The notes under the pieces: generated by a model | Database searches by the model: none | Told to the model about the DNA's origin: nothing | Seen by the model: only the letters and a program-made list of their open reading frames with translations | DNA from: Fulvimarina manganoxydans | Lineage (GTDB): Bacteria > Pseudomonadota > Alphaproteobacteria > Rhizobiales > Rhizobiaceae | Direction: 5' to 3' | DNA: 64,000 nucleotides | Assembly (NCBI RefSeq): GCF_900176465.1 | Contig: NZ_FWXR01000010.1 | Location: 1-64,000, forward strand | In this document: piece by piece, positions 52,857 to 61,234 of the stretch | How the letters are laid out: the number at the start of each line of letters is the position of its first letter | Position numbering within the stretch: the first letter of the stretch is position 1 | Program-made: the position numbers and the translations under genes

Positions 52857-53938
52857 TGGCTGAGACCGCCAAACAGGGTGGGCACGTCGAGGGGGCGGAA
52901 GCCGTAATGCTCGACCCAACGGATATCGGCATCGAAAAAGGCGCGCAGATCCGGCATGCCGTATTTCAACATGGCGATGCGATCGATCCCCATGCCCCAG
53001 GCAAAGCCCTGATAGACATCGGGATCGAGACCACCGGCGCGAAGCACGTTCGGGTGGACCATGCCGCAACCGAGGATCTCCATCCAATCGGTGCCCTCGC
53101 CGAAGCGGACCTCGCCGGGCTTCGAGCGATCGCACTGGATGTCGACCTCCATGGACGGTTCCGTGAACGGAAAGAAGGACGGCCGAAAGCGCATGGTCAC
53201 GCTGTCGACTTCGAAAAAGGCGCGGCAGAATTCGGACAGGACCCATTTCATATGGGCGATATTGGCCGTCTTATCGACGACCAGCCCCTCGACCTGATGG
53301 AACATCGGCGAGTGGGTGGCGTCGGAATCCTGACGGTAGGTCTTGCCGGGAATGACGATGCGGATCGGCGGGGTCTGGGATTCCATCGTCCGGATCTGGA
53401 CGGGCGAGGTGTGGGTGCGCAGCACCTTGCGCTCACCTTTGGCATCGGGCTGCAGGAAGAAGGTGTCGTGCATCTCCCGCGCCGGATGCCCCTCGGGGAA
53501 GTTCAGTGCCGTGAAGTTGTAGTAGTCGGTCTCGATATCCGGCCCTTCGGCGATGGAGAAGCCCATATCCGCGAAGATCGCCGTGATCTCGTCGATGACC
53601 TGGCTGATCGGGTGAATCCGGCCGCGCGAGGCCGGCGAGCTGCGGACGGGGAGCGTGACGTCGACCGTTTCGGCTTTCAGCCGGGCTTCGATGGCGGCAT
53701 TCGCCAGAGCCTCGCGGCGCGCGGAAATCGCCGTCTGAACGGCATCGCGCAGCCCGTTCAGTCGCGGCCCCGCCTCGCGGCGCTCGTCCGGGCTCATCTT
53801 GCCGAGCCCTTTCAGGAGATCGGAGATGCGGCCCTTCTTGCCAAGCTCTGCGATGCGGATCTCTTCGAGGGCCGCCTCGGTCTCGGCCGCCTCGATCCTC
53901 TCGATCAGCTCGGCCTTCAGCGTTTCGGTCTCGCTCAC
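52853..53938 (-). CDS. pheS: Phenylalanine--tRNA ligase alpha subunit
   Basis: PheS carries the class II catalytic core for phenylalanyl-tRNA formation. The 361-residue protein has an N-terminal coiled coil (about residues 1-80), motif 2 as [33 protein letters not shown], and motif 3 as [22 protein letters not shown] near the C-terminus. Length is typical. It follows rplT after a terminator, so it should have its own promoter in the 162-nt gap, and its stop overlaps the GFA gene. Confidence 0.97.
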   Translation of the reverse strand: MSETETLKAELIERIEAAETEAALEEIRIAELGKKGRISDLLKGLGKMSPDERREAGPRLNGLRDAVQTAISARREALANAAIEARLKAETVDVTLPVRSSPASRGRIHPISQVIDEITAIFADMGFSIAEGPDIETDYYNFTALNFPEGHPAREMHDTFFLQPDAKGERKVLRTHTSPVQIRTMESQTPPIRIVIPGKTYRQDSDATHSPMFHQVEGLVVDKTANIAHMKWVLSEFCRAFFEVDSVTMRFRPSFFPFTEPSMEVDIQCDRSKPGEVRFGEGTDWMEILGCGMVHPNVLRAGGLDPDVYQGFAWGMGIDRIAMLKYGMPDLRAFFDADIRWVEHYGFRPLDVPTLFGGLSQ

Positions 53939-54032
53939 GCGTCACTCCAGAATTCGTCGCGCCGGCCCCGCCGGCTCTTTTCGCGCCTCGTTACCCGATC
54001 GACGGACGAGAGGGAAGAACGGGACGCTCCGA

Positions 54033-54069
54033 CCAAAAGAAAGAGCCCTGCGGCGGGGCCGCAGGGCTC
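54033..54069 (-). terminator. Rho-independent terminator after rplT
   Basis: On the minus strand GAGCCCTGCGGC pairs with GCCGCAGGGCTC (12 bp, 3-nt loop) and is followed by TTTCTTTTGG. It lies between the rplT stop and the pheS start, so it should end the rpmI-rplT transcript and make pheS-GFA-pheT a separate unit or a read-through one. Confidence 0.85.
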
Positions 54070-54100
54070 GGTCGTTTCACAGCCGAGGCTACAATGCGGC

Positions 54101-54520
54101 TCAGGCCGCGGCCTTCTCGCCGACGGCACGCTCATAGGCGCCCGCAAACTCGCTCTCCTTGAGATAGGCGAGCGCCGACTTCGCTTCCGTGCAGAGCGCC
54201 GCGAAGGCCTCCGGCTCGTGGATCGCGATGTCGGAGAGAACCTTGCGGTCGACCTCGATACCGGCCTTATTCAGGCCATCGATGAAGCGGCCATAGGTCA
54301 GGCCGTGCTCGCGGACCGCGGCATTGATGCGCTGGATCCAGAGAGCGCGGAAATTCCGCTTCTTCACGCGGCGGTCGCGCGTCGCATACTGCTTCGAGCG
54401 ATCGACGGCGGCCTTCGCCGCGCGGATGGTGTTCTTGCGACGGCCGTAGAAACCCTTGGCCTGCTTCAGAACTTTCTTGTGCTTGGCATGGGACGTCACG
54501 CCCCGCTTCACGCGTGCCAT
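54101..54520 (-). CDS. rplT: 50S ribosomal protein L20
   Basis: L20 binds 23S rRNA and is needed early in large-subunit assembly. The 139-residue protein begins [51 protein letters not shown], the highly basic family N-terminus, and continues [20 protein letters not shown]. It has the C-terminal extension usual in Rhizobiales (about 20 residues longer than E. coli L20). It follows rpmI by 42 nt. Confidence 0.98.
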   Translation of the reverse strand: MARVKRGVTSHAKHKKVLKQAKGFYGRRKNTIRAAKAAVDRSKQYATRDRRVKKRNFRALWIQRINAAVREHGLTYGRFIDGLNKAGIEVDRKVLSDIAIHEPEAFAALCTEAKSALAYLKESEFAGAYERAVGEKAAA

Positions 54521-54562
54521 GATCTAATCTCCGTAATTCTTAGCTCTTGCCTCAGACGCCGC

Positions 54563-54763
54563 TCAGCGGTCGTAGGGCATGTAGGTCTTGACGATCCGCT
54601 CGTCGGGCTTCGACAGAATCATCGTGCCACGTGCGTCGCGAATGAAGTCGTTGGAGCGTTTGATCATGCCGTGACGCTTGCCGGCCGGCTGTGCCTTCAC
54701 ACGGCCGGTCGCCGTCATGCGGAAGCGCTTCTTGGCGCTCGACTTGGTCTTCATCTTGGGCAT
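54563..54763 (-). CDS. rpmI: 50S ribosomal protein L35
   Basis: The 66-residue protein [50 protein letters not shown] is a standard L35. AGGAGAG sits 5 nt before the chosen ATG; the longer frame upstream is not L35-like. It leads the rpmI-rplT operon. infC, which precedes it in many bacteria, is not adjacent here. Confidence 0.98.
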   Translation of the reverse strand: MPKMKTKSSAKKRFRMTATGRVKAQPAGKRHGMIKRSNDFIRDARGTMILSKPDERIVKTYMPYDR

Positions 54764-55121
54764 TTTGCTCTCCTGGTCAGGTTCGCCAGACCGCACCGAC
54801 CCGAAAGCGACCGCTCCTTCACCGAGGATCGGGCCGCCTCTTGTCATGCCGACGCGTCGCGAAAGCATTGAGAGCCGCCTCGGCATGCCCTGCCGGACGG
54901 CTCAATACAACGGCGGTCTCTCTAACCCTCTCGGGCCCAAGTTGCAAGCCGTAAACTCACCAGCGTCCCGCATTGGGATAGGACCGTGAGCGCCGGACTT
55001 CCGTTAAATGGCTCATGCGACCGTTCTTTGATATCCGTCCGCCAACTCGGCTTGTTCCACAAGGACTGCTTTCACGCAGGATCTGCGATCGGACCGAGTT
55101 TGCGACGCATGGAGGACAAAC
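54764..55121. other. Intergenic region between divergent rpmI and hydrolase genes
   Basis: No gene is seen. This 358-nt stretch must contain the promoter and 5' leader of rpmI-rplT and the promoter of the plus-strand hydrolase. No clear hairpin leader similar to known L20 autoregulatory structures was identified by eye. Confidence 0.5.
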
Positions 55122-55919
55122 ATGACGATGCCGACGCTCGACGACGGTCACGACATCACGGTGGGACGCGGCGAGGCAGCAAGGGTCATCGCCTATCGAT
55201 CCCGGTCAGGGCGCGCGCCCACCATTGTCTGGCTGGGCGGCTATCGCTCGGACATGCGCGGCACAAAGGCCGAGCATTGCCTTCGCATCGCATCCGATCT
55301 CGACCAATCCTTCTTGAGGCTCGATTACTCGGGTCACGGGGAATCGGGCGGCGCGTTCGAAGCGGGAACGATCTCACGATGGACCGAAGAGGCGGGCGAG
55401 GTCATCGCCGCGATGGGCGCCAAATCCGTCATCCTCGTCGGCTCATCAATGGGCGCCTGGATCGCCTTGCGGCTCGTGGCGGCGGCCCGCCGGGGCGACC
55501 TTCCCTTCTCGGTCGCCGGACTCCTGCTGCTCGCCCCGGCGCCGGACTTCACCGAAAAGCTGATGCGCCCGCGCCTGAGCCCGGCCGATTGGGAGGCGAT
55601 CGAAACCAATGGGCGGCTTGAAGAGCCATCGGACTATTCGACGGACCCGAACATCTATACCCGCGCTCTCTTCGAGGACGGCAAAGCCAGCCAGGTCATG
55701 ACGGGACTGATCGAGACCGGCTGCCCGACCGCGATCATCCAAGGCATGGCCGATCCGGACGTGCCCTACACCCATGCGCTCGAATTGATGGACTGCTTGC
55801 CTCAAACGAATGTGACAATGACCCTGGTGCGCGATGGAGATCATCGTCTGTCGCGGCCTCAGGATCTCGCGCTCATCGAGCGAATCTTGCGCAATCTCGT
55901 CGCGGATATCGCTCAGTGA
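55122..55919 (+). CDS. Alpha/beta hydrolase
   Basis: The 265-residue protein has TIVWLGGYRSDMRGTKAEHC (oxyanion region, about residues 34-53), LDYSGHGESGG, the nucleophile elbow VGSSMGAW (Ser near residue 109), and C-terminal Asp and His in GMADPDVPYTHAL and RDGDHRLSRPQDL. It resembles bacterial relatives of ABHD10-type thioesterases or carboxylesterases, but the substrate is unknown. GGAGGACAAAC precedes the ATG. It is divergent from rpmI-rplT. Confidence 0.87.
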   Translation: MTMPTLDDGHDITVGRGEAARVIAYRSRSGRAPTIVWLGGYRSDMRGTKAEHCLRIASDLDQSFLRLDYSGHGESGGAFEAGTISRWTEEAGEVIAAMGAKSVILVGSSMGAWIALRLVAAARRGDLPFSVAGLLLLAPAPDFTEKLMRPRLSPADWEAIETNGRLEEPSDYSTDPNIYTRALFEDGKASQVMTGLIETGCPTAIIQGMADPDVPYTHALELMDCLPQTNVTMTLVRDGDHRLSRPQDLALIERILRNLVADIAQ

Positions 55920-56373
55920 CGACATTCCCGGCTGCGCAAGCGCTATCGAGAAGCCCGGAGCCCGGCGGGCGTGGCAAGTCGCGGCCATCGTGAACATTTC
56001 TGCGAAACATCGTGATCACGGACAGGGCCGATTGCTGCCTCATGCGGCAGTCGCGCGCCCTTGGGAAAGGCACACTGCCACGAGCATGTGCAATCCGTCC
56101 GAACCGAAAAGAGCATGAGGGAGCCGCTGCGCCACCGCCTCATCGAAGCGCGGCATCTGTCACATTTTTGTCGCAGACAGGGTGATCGAAAGCTTAGAGC
56201 CTGACAGACAATGGTTTTCGAGCCTTGACCCTCGCCTCGTCCCTTCCATTTGTGACAGATTTTCGTCCCAGCCTTGAGCTCACCTGACTTCGAGGCTCGC
56301 AGCCGCGTTGACAGCTGATCACCCCGTCCGCAAGCTTGCCCCATCGATCCGGGGATGCGCACGGGGGTGACGC
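55920..56373. other. Intergenic region upstream of the transglutaminase-like gene
   Basis: No gene is recognised in these 454 nt. TGTCACA at 56158 and TGTGACA at 56251 are an inverted pair, each followed by a similar ATTTTxGTCxCAG run, and could be regulator sites. A degenerate TTAGAGCCTGACA near 56194 hints at a RIME remnant, but the similarity is weak. Confidence 0.4.
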
Positions 56374-57003
56374 ATGGGGACACTTCGCGCATTCGGCGCC
56401 ATGGGTTTTCTTTGCCTTTCGATGGCGATCACCATCGGCATGGCAAAGGCTGAACAGGCGAGTCGATGGATGCCTATTGGGGGCCTATCCCGCCCACCGA
56501 TCGGCCATCTTGGCTTCTGCCAGGATCATCCGAATGAATGCGTGAAGCCGGCACCACTTCGATCGCCATCCGAACCGCCGCAGCCCCTCTCGACCTCGAT
56601 TATCGTCGCGATCGCCGCGCTCAATACACGGGTGAACGGTGCGATCGTCGCGCGCTCCGATCAGGAGCTTTACGGCGTCGAAGAGCATTGGGCCTTTCCC
56701 GCTTCGGGATATGGCGACTGCGAGGATTATGTCCTGGAAAAGCGCCGGGAGTTGATGGCGATGGGCGTGGATGCGGCCAATCTGCTGATCACCGTCGTCA
56801 AAAAGCTCGACGGAACCGGCCACGCGGTGCTCACCCTGCGCTCCGATCAAGGCGACTTCATTCTCGACAATCTCGATTGGCGCATTCGGCCCTGGCGCGA
56901 GACGAGCTATCGCTACATCAAGCGGCAGAGTTCCACCGATCCGGCCCAATGGCGGCTGGTGGAAACCTATGGCGATCCGCTGGTCAGCTCAGTCGGGCGC
57001 TAG
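56374..57003 (+). CDS. Bacterial transglutaminase-like cysteine peptidase (BTLCP)
   Basis: The 209-residue precursor has a signal peptide (MGTLRAFGAMGFLCLSMAITIGMAKA) and a Peptidase_C93 domain whose catalytic triad is Cys in YGDCEDYVLEKRREL (about residue 115), His in GHAVLTLRS (about 149) and Asp in ILDNLDWRIRPW (about 163). BTLCPs are periplasmic proteins of alpha- and gammaproteobacteria; some act in adhesin or biofilm control (LapG relatives). No LapD or large adhesin gene is adjacent. Its TAG stop codon is the first three bases of a RIME-like repeat. Confidence 0.9.
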   Translation: MGTLRAFGAMGFLCLSMAITIGMAKAEQASRWMPIGGLSRPPIGHLGFCQDHPNECVKPAPLRSPSEPPQPLSTSIIVAIAALNTRVNGAIVARSDQELYGVEEHWAFPASGYGDCEDYVLEKRRELMAMGVDAANLLITVVKKLDGTGHAVLTLRSDQGDFILDNLDWRIRPWRETSYRYIKRQSSTDPAQWRLVETYGDPLVSSVGR

Positions 57004-57104
57004 AGCGAGGAGCGAAAAATCGGGATCGCCATTTCGCTCTAAATCTTTGTTTTGCCGCATGATGTATTCGGAACCATTATGCAACCTCTCCGCGTCACGC
57101 GTCA
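57001..57104 (+). repeat. RIME-like intergenic element, copy 3, lying between two stop codons
   Basis: TAGAGCGAGGAGCG through ATTTCGCTCTAAATCTTTGTTTTGCCGCATGAT matches the first 60 nt of the element at 45027. The second hairpin is degenerate. The first three bases are the TAG stop of the transglutaminase-like gene. The expected other end coincides with the TGA stop codon (57102-57104, minus strand) of the convergent dehydrogenase gene. Confidence 0.8.
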
Positions 57105-58112
57105 GGGTGAGACAAGGACTTTGATGAGATGCTCGCGATCTTCGACCAGCGAAGCGAAACGGTTGGGAAGCTCGGAGAGGGGGACGATCTCGGAGGCGAT
57201 GGCGTCGGTCGGGACATGGCCGTCGCGGATCGCCTGCATCACCCGCTGAAAGTCCTCGGCCAGAGCGTTGCGCGAGCCGATGATGCGGGATTCGCGTTTG
57301 TGGAATTCGGAATCCTTGAAGGTGATGTCGTCCTTGACGACCGAGACGAGGATCGTGCTGCCGCCATGGGCAACCAGCGGAAACCCGGCTTCGATGGCGG
57401 TCGCGTTGCCGGTCGCGTCGAAGACGGCGTCGAAACCCTCCGCCGCTTCGCCGGTGAGGATGTCCTCGCCGACGCGATGGGTGTCGGTGAAGCCGAATTT
57501 GTCGGCCATCAAAGCGAGGCGGGCGGCGCTGCGATCGAGAAGATGCACCTTCGCGCCGGCGAGCCTTGCAAAGAGCGCCGTGCCGAGGCCGATGGGACCC
57601 GCCCCGGCGACGAGAACGAGATCGCCCTCCCCAACGCCCGAGCGGGCCACGGCATGGGCGCCGATCGCCAGGAATTCGACCATGGCGGCCTGCTGGGCGG
57701 TAAGACCCGTCGCCGGGTAAAGATTGGCCCGCGGCACCGCGATCCGCTTGCACATGCCGCCGTCACGATGGACGCCCAAGACCTCGATCGCCGTGCAGCA
57801 ATTGGGCTTGCCCCGCCGGCAGGCCCGACAGGTGCCGCAGGAAAGATAAGGGTTGATCACGACCAACTCCCCGGCATCCGGCCCGTTCACGATATGGCCG
57901 GAGAGTTCATGGCCGATCACTCTGGGATAGGCGAGGAAGGGATGCTTGCCCTCGAAGATATGGTAATCAGTGCCGCAAAGGCCGACTGCCGCGATGTCGA
58001 CCAGCACCCAACCATCCGGCGCTTCGCTCGGCACAGGACGTTCTTCCAGGGTGAAATGCCCCGGCTCGACGCAGAGGCCACAGGCCATCTTATCCATATC
58101 GAAGTCTCTCAT
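57102..58112 (-). CDS. Zinc-dependent alcohol dehydrogenase, L-galactonate/L-gulonate 5-dehydrogenase-like
   Basis: The 336-residue medium-chain dehydrogenase has VGLCGTDYHIFEGKHPFLAYPRVIGHELSG with catalytic zinc ligands, structural zinc cysteines in CGTCRACRRGKPNCC, IEVLGVHRDGGM, and the Rossmann VAGAGPIGLGTALFARLAG. FKDSEFHKRESRIIGSRNALAEDF also matches E. coli LgoD (YjjN) as I remember it. LgoD oxidises L-galactonate to D-tagaturonate. Another polyol or hexonate is possible. It follows a sugar ABC transporter on the same strand. A start five codons downstream, with GAGAG before it, is also credible. Confidence 0.8.
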   Translation of the reverse strand: MRDFDMDKMACGLCVEPGHFTLEERPVPSEAPDGWVLVDIAAVGLCGTDYHIFEGKHPFLAYPRVIGHELSGHIVNGPDAGELVVINPYLSCGTCRACRRGKPNCCTAIEVLGVHRDGGMCKRIAVPRANLYPATGLTAQQAAMVEFLAIGAHAVARSGVGEGDLVLVAGAGPIGLGTALFARLAGAKVHLLDRSAARLALMADKFGFTDTHRVGEDILTGEAAEGFDAVFDATGNATAIEAGFPLVAHGGSTILVSVVKDDITFKDSEFHKRESRIIGSRNALAEDFQRVMQAIRDGHVPTDAIASEIVPLSELPNRFASLVEDREHLIKVLVSP

Positions 58113-58208
58113 GCTGGGACATCCGCCATCTCGACGGGCACCCGCCTTCATCGGTGGCCATTGATCTTGAGCCCGTGTGGCGCTCGAACGCTTCAGCGGC
58201 CCGACGCG

Positions 58209-58994
58209 TCAAGCATGCTGGGCCGCTTGTGTCAGATTGCGCGCCGACCAGTCCGCCGGCAATTCACCCTTGACGATCAGGCTGAGCACATCGTCCTTGG
58301 TCACTTCGTCGATCGCATGGGAGCCGACGAGCCGGCCCTTGTTCATCACGACCACCCGGTCGCAGAGTTCGAAGACGTCGTGCATGTCGTGGCTGACGAG
58401 GAAAATGCCGATGCCCTCGGCCCGCAATTCCTTGATCAGCCCTGCGACCATCGCGGTTTCGGAGGGCCCGAGCGCGGCGGTCGGCTCGTCCATGATGAGG
58501 ACCTTGGTGTCGAAATAGATCGCCCGGGCGATCGCGATCACTTGGCGCTGGCCGCCGGATAGGCTCGAGACCGGATCGCCGAGATTCTTGAAATTCGGAT
58601 TGAGACGCGCCAGCACCTCGCGCGCGGCCTTGAGCATGGCGCGATCGTCGAGATTGCCGAAGCGGGTCTTCAATTCACGGCCGAGAAAGAGATTGGCCGG
58701 CGCATCGAGATGATCGGCAAGCGCAAGCGTCTGATAGATCGTCTCGATGCCGGCTTCGCGGGCATCGTTCGGCTCGGTGAAAGAGACCGGCTCGCCCATG
58801 ATGCGGATCTCGCCCCCGCTGGGCGCCATGGCGCCCGACAGAATGCGCATGAGGCAGGATTTGCCGGCGCCGTTGTGACCGAGCAGTCCGACGACCTCGC
58901 CTCGATGAAGATCGATGGAGACGCCGTCGACGGCGCGGATGCCGCCAAAATGCTTCTCGATGCCGATCATCTCGACCAGCGGCGCTGCACTCAT
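58209..58994 (-). CDS. Sugar ABC transporter ATPase (single-domain, FrcA-like)
   Basis: The 261-residue ATPase has Walker A LGHNGAGKSCLM (about residues 38-49), Q-loop, signature VSSLSGGQRQVIAIARAI and Walker B VLIMDEPTAALG, plus the switch His in VSHDMHDV. It is a single nucleotide-binding domain rather than the double RbsA/XylG type, as in FrcA of Sinorhizobium. It would energise the adjacent permease and binding protein at the cytoplasmic face. A 74-nt gap separates it from the binding-protein gene. Confidence 0.93.
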   Translation of the reverse strand: MSAAPLVEMIGIEKHFGGIRAVDGVSIDLHRGEVVGLLGHNGAGKSCLMRILSGAMAPSGGEIRIMGEPVSFTEPNDAREAGIETIYQTLALADHLDAPANLFLGRELKTRFGNLDDRAMLKAAREVLARLNPNFKNLGDPVSSLSGGQRQVIAIARAIYFDTKVLIMDEPTAALGPSETAMVAGLIKELRAEGIGIFLVSHDMHDVFELCDRVVVMNKGRLVGSHAIDEVTKDDVLSLIVKGELPADWSARNLTQAAQHA

Positions 58995-59068
58995 GAACCT
59001 CTAGCCTTCGTTCGGTTGACGGATGGCCGGAAGCGGAGACATCCGCCCCCGGCCTCGTCCTTTAAGGA

Positions 59069-60022
59069 TCAGTAAAGAACGTTCTGGGCCTCGGGGCTGT
59101 CGATATTGTCCTTATCGACGATCACGACACCTGTATTGATGAAGTCGTCGACCTTTTCGCCGTTGATCAGCTTGATCACGGTGTCGACGCCCTTCTCGCC
59201 CATGGCGAAGGAGCCCTGGACGGCGATGGCGTCGAGGACGCCGTCGCGCACGAATTGCTGAAGGTCCTGATTGCCGTCGAAGCCGATCGCGGTCATCTGG
59301 CCGGCCTTGCCGGCCTGGACAATGGCGCGGCCCATGCCGACCGCCGTCGGCTCATTGGCGCCGAAGATGCCGACGAGGTCGGGATTGGCGGACAGAACGT
59401 CCGTCGTCTGATTGAGGGCGGTCGCCATCTGGCTCTGGGAGTAATAGGGCCCGACGATTTCGAGCTTGGAGTTATTCTTCAGATAATCGCTGAAGCAGCC
59501 GACGCGCCCGATCTCCGAACCGACGCCCGCCACATAGGACATGACCGCGACCTTGCCGCTGTCGCCAGCCTCTTCGATCATCCGCTTGGCGACTTCCTCG
59601 CCGGCGGCGCAATTATCGGTCGACAGGAAGGCCTGATAGGTGCCCTTGGCGCTGTCGGCCAGAGCGCTGTCGATGATGACGACGGGGATGCCGCTCTCGT
59701 AAGCGCGCTTGACCACCGGAGCGAGAGCGTCCGGGTCGGACGGGGCGAGCACGATGCCGGCGACGCCGCGATTGATCGCGTTCTCGACCAGATTGACCTC
59801 GTCGGCGATGGCGCTTTCGGCGGCCGGGCCGTCGAAGCTCATCGTATGCTCGGACTGGCCTTCGATCGCGGCCTTGGCGCCTTTGTTGACGTTCTGCCAG
59901 AAGTTCGAATTCGTGGTCTTCACGATAACCGCGATCTCGCCCGCTTGGGCGGCGCTCGCGCCGGCCCCAGCACATGCGAGCGCGATCAGCGATGCCGCAA
60001 GACCCTGTTTCACGATGTTCAT
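59069..60022 (-). CDS. Periplasmic sugar-binding protein (RbsB/FrcB type)
   Basis: The 317-residue precursor has a signal peptide cleaved near AQA|GE (residue 27-28) and the type I periplasmic-binding fold: IAVIVKTTNSNFWQNVNKGAKAA, GIVLAPSDPDALAPVVKRAYESGIPVVIIDSAL, FGANEPTAVGMGRAI and AIGFDGNQDLQQFVRDG. These ligand-loop patterns bind sugars in RbsB-family proteins; the actual ligand, perhaps a hexose, hexonate or polyol, cannot be told. GGAGGAGATAAAGGC precedes the ATG. Confidence 0.93.
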   Translation of the reverse strand: MNIVKQGLAASLIALACAGAGASAAQAGEIAVIVKTTNSNFWQNVNKGAKAAIEGQSEHTMSFDGPAAESAIADEVNLVENAINRGVAGIVLAPSDPDALAPVVKRAYESGIPVVIIDSALADSAKGTYQAFLSTDNCAAGEEVAKRMIEEAGDSGKVAVMSYVAGVGSEIGRVGCFSDYLKNNSKLEIVGPYYSQSQMATALNQTTDVLSANPDLVGIFGANEPTAVGMGRAIVQAGKAGQMTAIGFDGNQDLQQFVRDGVLDAIAVQGSFAMGEKGVDTVIKLINGEKVDDFINTGVVIVDKDNIDSPEAQNVLY

Positions 60023-60071
60023 GCCTTTATCTCCTCCACTTTCGACTGACTGACGATGGACCGTCCCCTCC

Positions 60072-61097
60072 TCAAGGACGGTTGCGGATCTGGTCGATCC
60101 AGACTGCGCCGATGACGACGAAGCCGATGACGATCTGCTGAATGAAGGCGGAGACCCCCGCCATATTGAGGCCGTTTCGCAGGATGCCGATGATGAAGGC
60201 ACCGATCATCGTGCCTGAAATCGTCCCCACACCGCCCGAGAGCGAGGCGCCGCCGATGACGGCGGCGGCGATCGCGTCGAGCTCGGCCATGACGCCCTCG
60301 CTCGGCTGGGCGGTGATGAGGCGCGACATAAGGACATTGCCCGCAAGACCGGCCAGCGCGCCGGACATCGTATAGGCATAAAGCTTGGTGCGATCGACGC
60401 GCACCCCCGACAGGCGCGCCGCCTCCTCGTTCGAGCCCGTCGCGAAGATGTGGCGGCCGATCTGGCGGCGCCGCAAAAGATAGGCGACGGCGACGGCAAC
60501 GATCAGAAGCAGGATCGCCGGATAGGGAATGCCGGGGAAGATGACATTGGGAAAACCGTTCGGGCGCATCTCGACGACGCGGAAGAGCGCCCCGTTGCCC
60601 AGGAGGCCGAACGCCTCGCCAAGGCCGGAGATCGGAATCGCGCCGGTCAGTTGAAGCGCCAGACCCCGCGCGATCAGCATCATGCCGAGCGTTGCGACGA
60701 AGGGCGGAATGCGCAGCTTGGTGATGACGAGGCCGTTGAAGGCGCCGCAGGCGGCACCCGCCGCGACGCCGGCCCCCATGGCGGGCACGACCGGCACGCC
60801 AGCCTTGACCGCCATGGCCGAGACGACGCCGGACAGAGCGAGCACAGAGCCCACCGACAGATCGATCCCGCCGGTGACGATGACGAGCGTCATGCCGATA
60901 CCGAGCAAGCCGATGACCGAGGTCTGAAGGAGAATGGTCAGCCCGTTATTGATCGAGAAAAAGGCCGGGCTCGACAGCGCGAAGCCGGCGATCAACAGAC
61001 AGAGCGTCAGGAGAGCGGACAGGCGATGCAGCGACACGCCGGCGGGGATCATCCCCGACAACCCGAACTCGGATGCAGGTTTGCTTGCGTCCGACAT
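60072..61097 (-). CDS. Sugar ABC transporter permease (RbsC/FrcC type)
   Basis: The 341-residue inner-membrane protein has about eight to ten helices and the BPD_transp_2 signatures: TLVIVTGGIDLSVGSVLALSGV (about residues 73-94), GAFNGLVITKLRIPPFVATLGMM, and GGASLSGGVGTISGTMIGAFIIGILRNGLNMAGVS near the C-terminus. It is the first gene of a minus-strand unit: permease, binding protein, ATPase, dehydrogenase. Its promoter faces the GntR gene 137 nt away. Confidence 0.93.
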   Translation of the reverse strand: MSDASKPASEFGLSGMIPAGVSLHRLSALLTLCLLIAGFALSSPAFFSINNGLTILLQTSVIGLLGIGMTLVIVTGGIDLSVGSVLALSGVVSAMAVKAGVPVVPAMGAGVAAGAACGAFNGLVITKLRIPPFVATLGMMLIARGLALQLTGAIPISGLGEAFGLLGNGALFRVVEMRPNGFPNVIFPGIPYPAILLLIVAVAVAYLLRRRQIGRHIFATGSNEEAARLSGVRVDRTKLYAYTMSGALAGLAGNVLMSRLITAQPSEGVMAELDAIAAAVIGGASLSGGVGTISGTMIGAFIIGILRNGLNMAGVSAFIQQIVIGFVVIGAVWIDQIRNRP

Positions 61098-61154
61098 GTG
61101 CCTCCCTCATGCCCGGATTTCATAAGGCCCGACGGTGGCAGCAGGGCCGATCCC

Positions 61155-61190
61155 TTGTCAATGGTTTTTTATTATTCTAGACAAAAACAA
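61155..61190. promoter_or_regulatory. Candidate GntR operator between permease and regulator genes
   Basis: TTGTCAATGG begins at 61155 and ...TTATTATTCTAGACAAAAACAA ends at 61190; TTGTC and GACAA are inverted. The TTATTATT and AAAACAA elements recur at 63329-63357 in front of the UxaB-like gene. The similarity suggests one regulator for both transcripts. Inference only. Confidence 0.5.
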
Positions 61191-61234
61191 TACGGCTCCA
61201 CTGTCCGGCTGGAGCCAGGGTGGGGAGCTTGAGC

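Noticed and set aside
52856-54871. 671-codon plus-strand open frame
   Set aside because: Runs antisense through pheS, rplT and rpmI, all certain genes.
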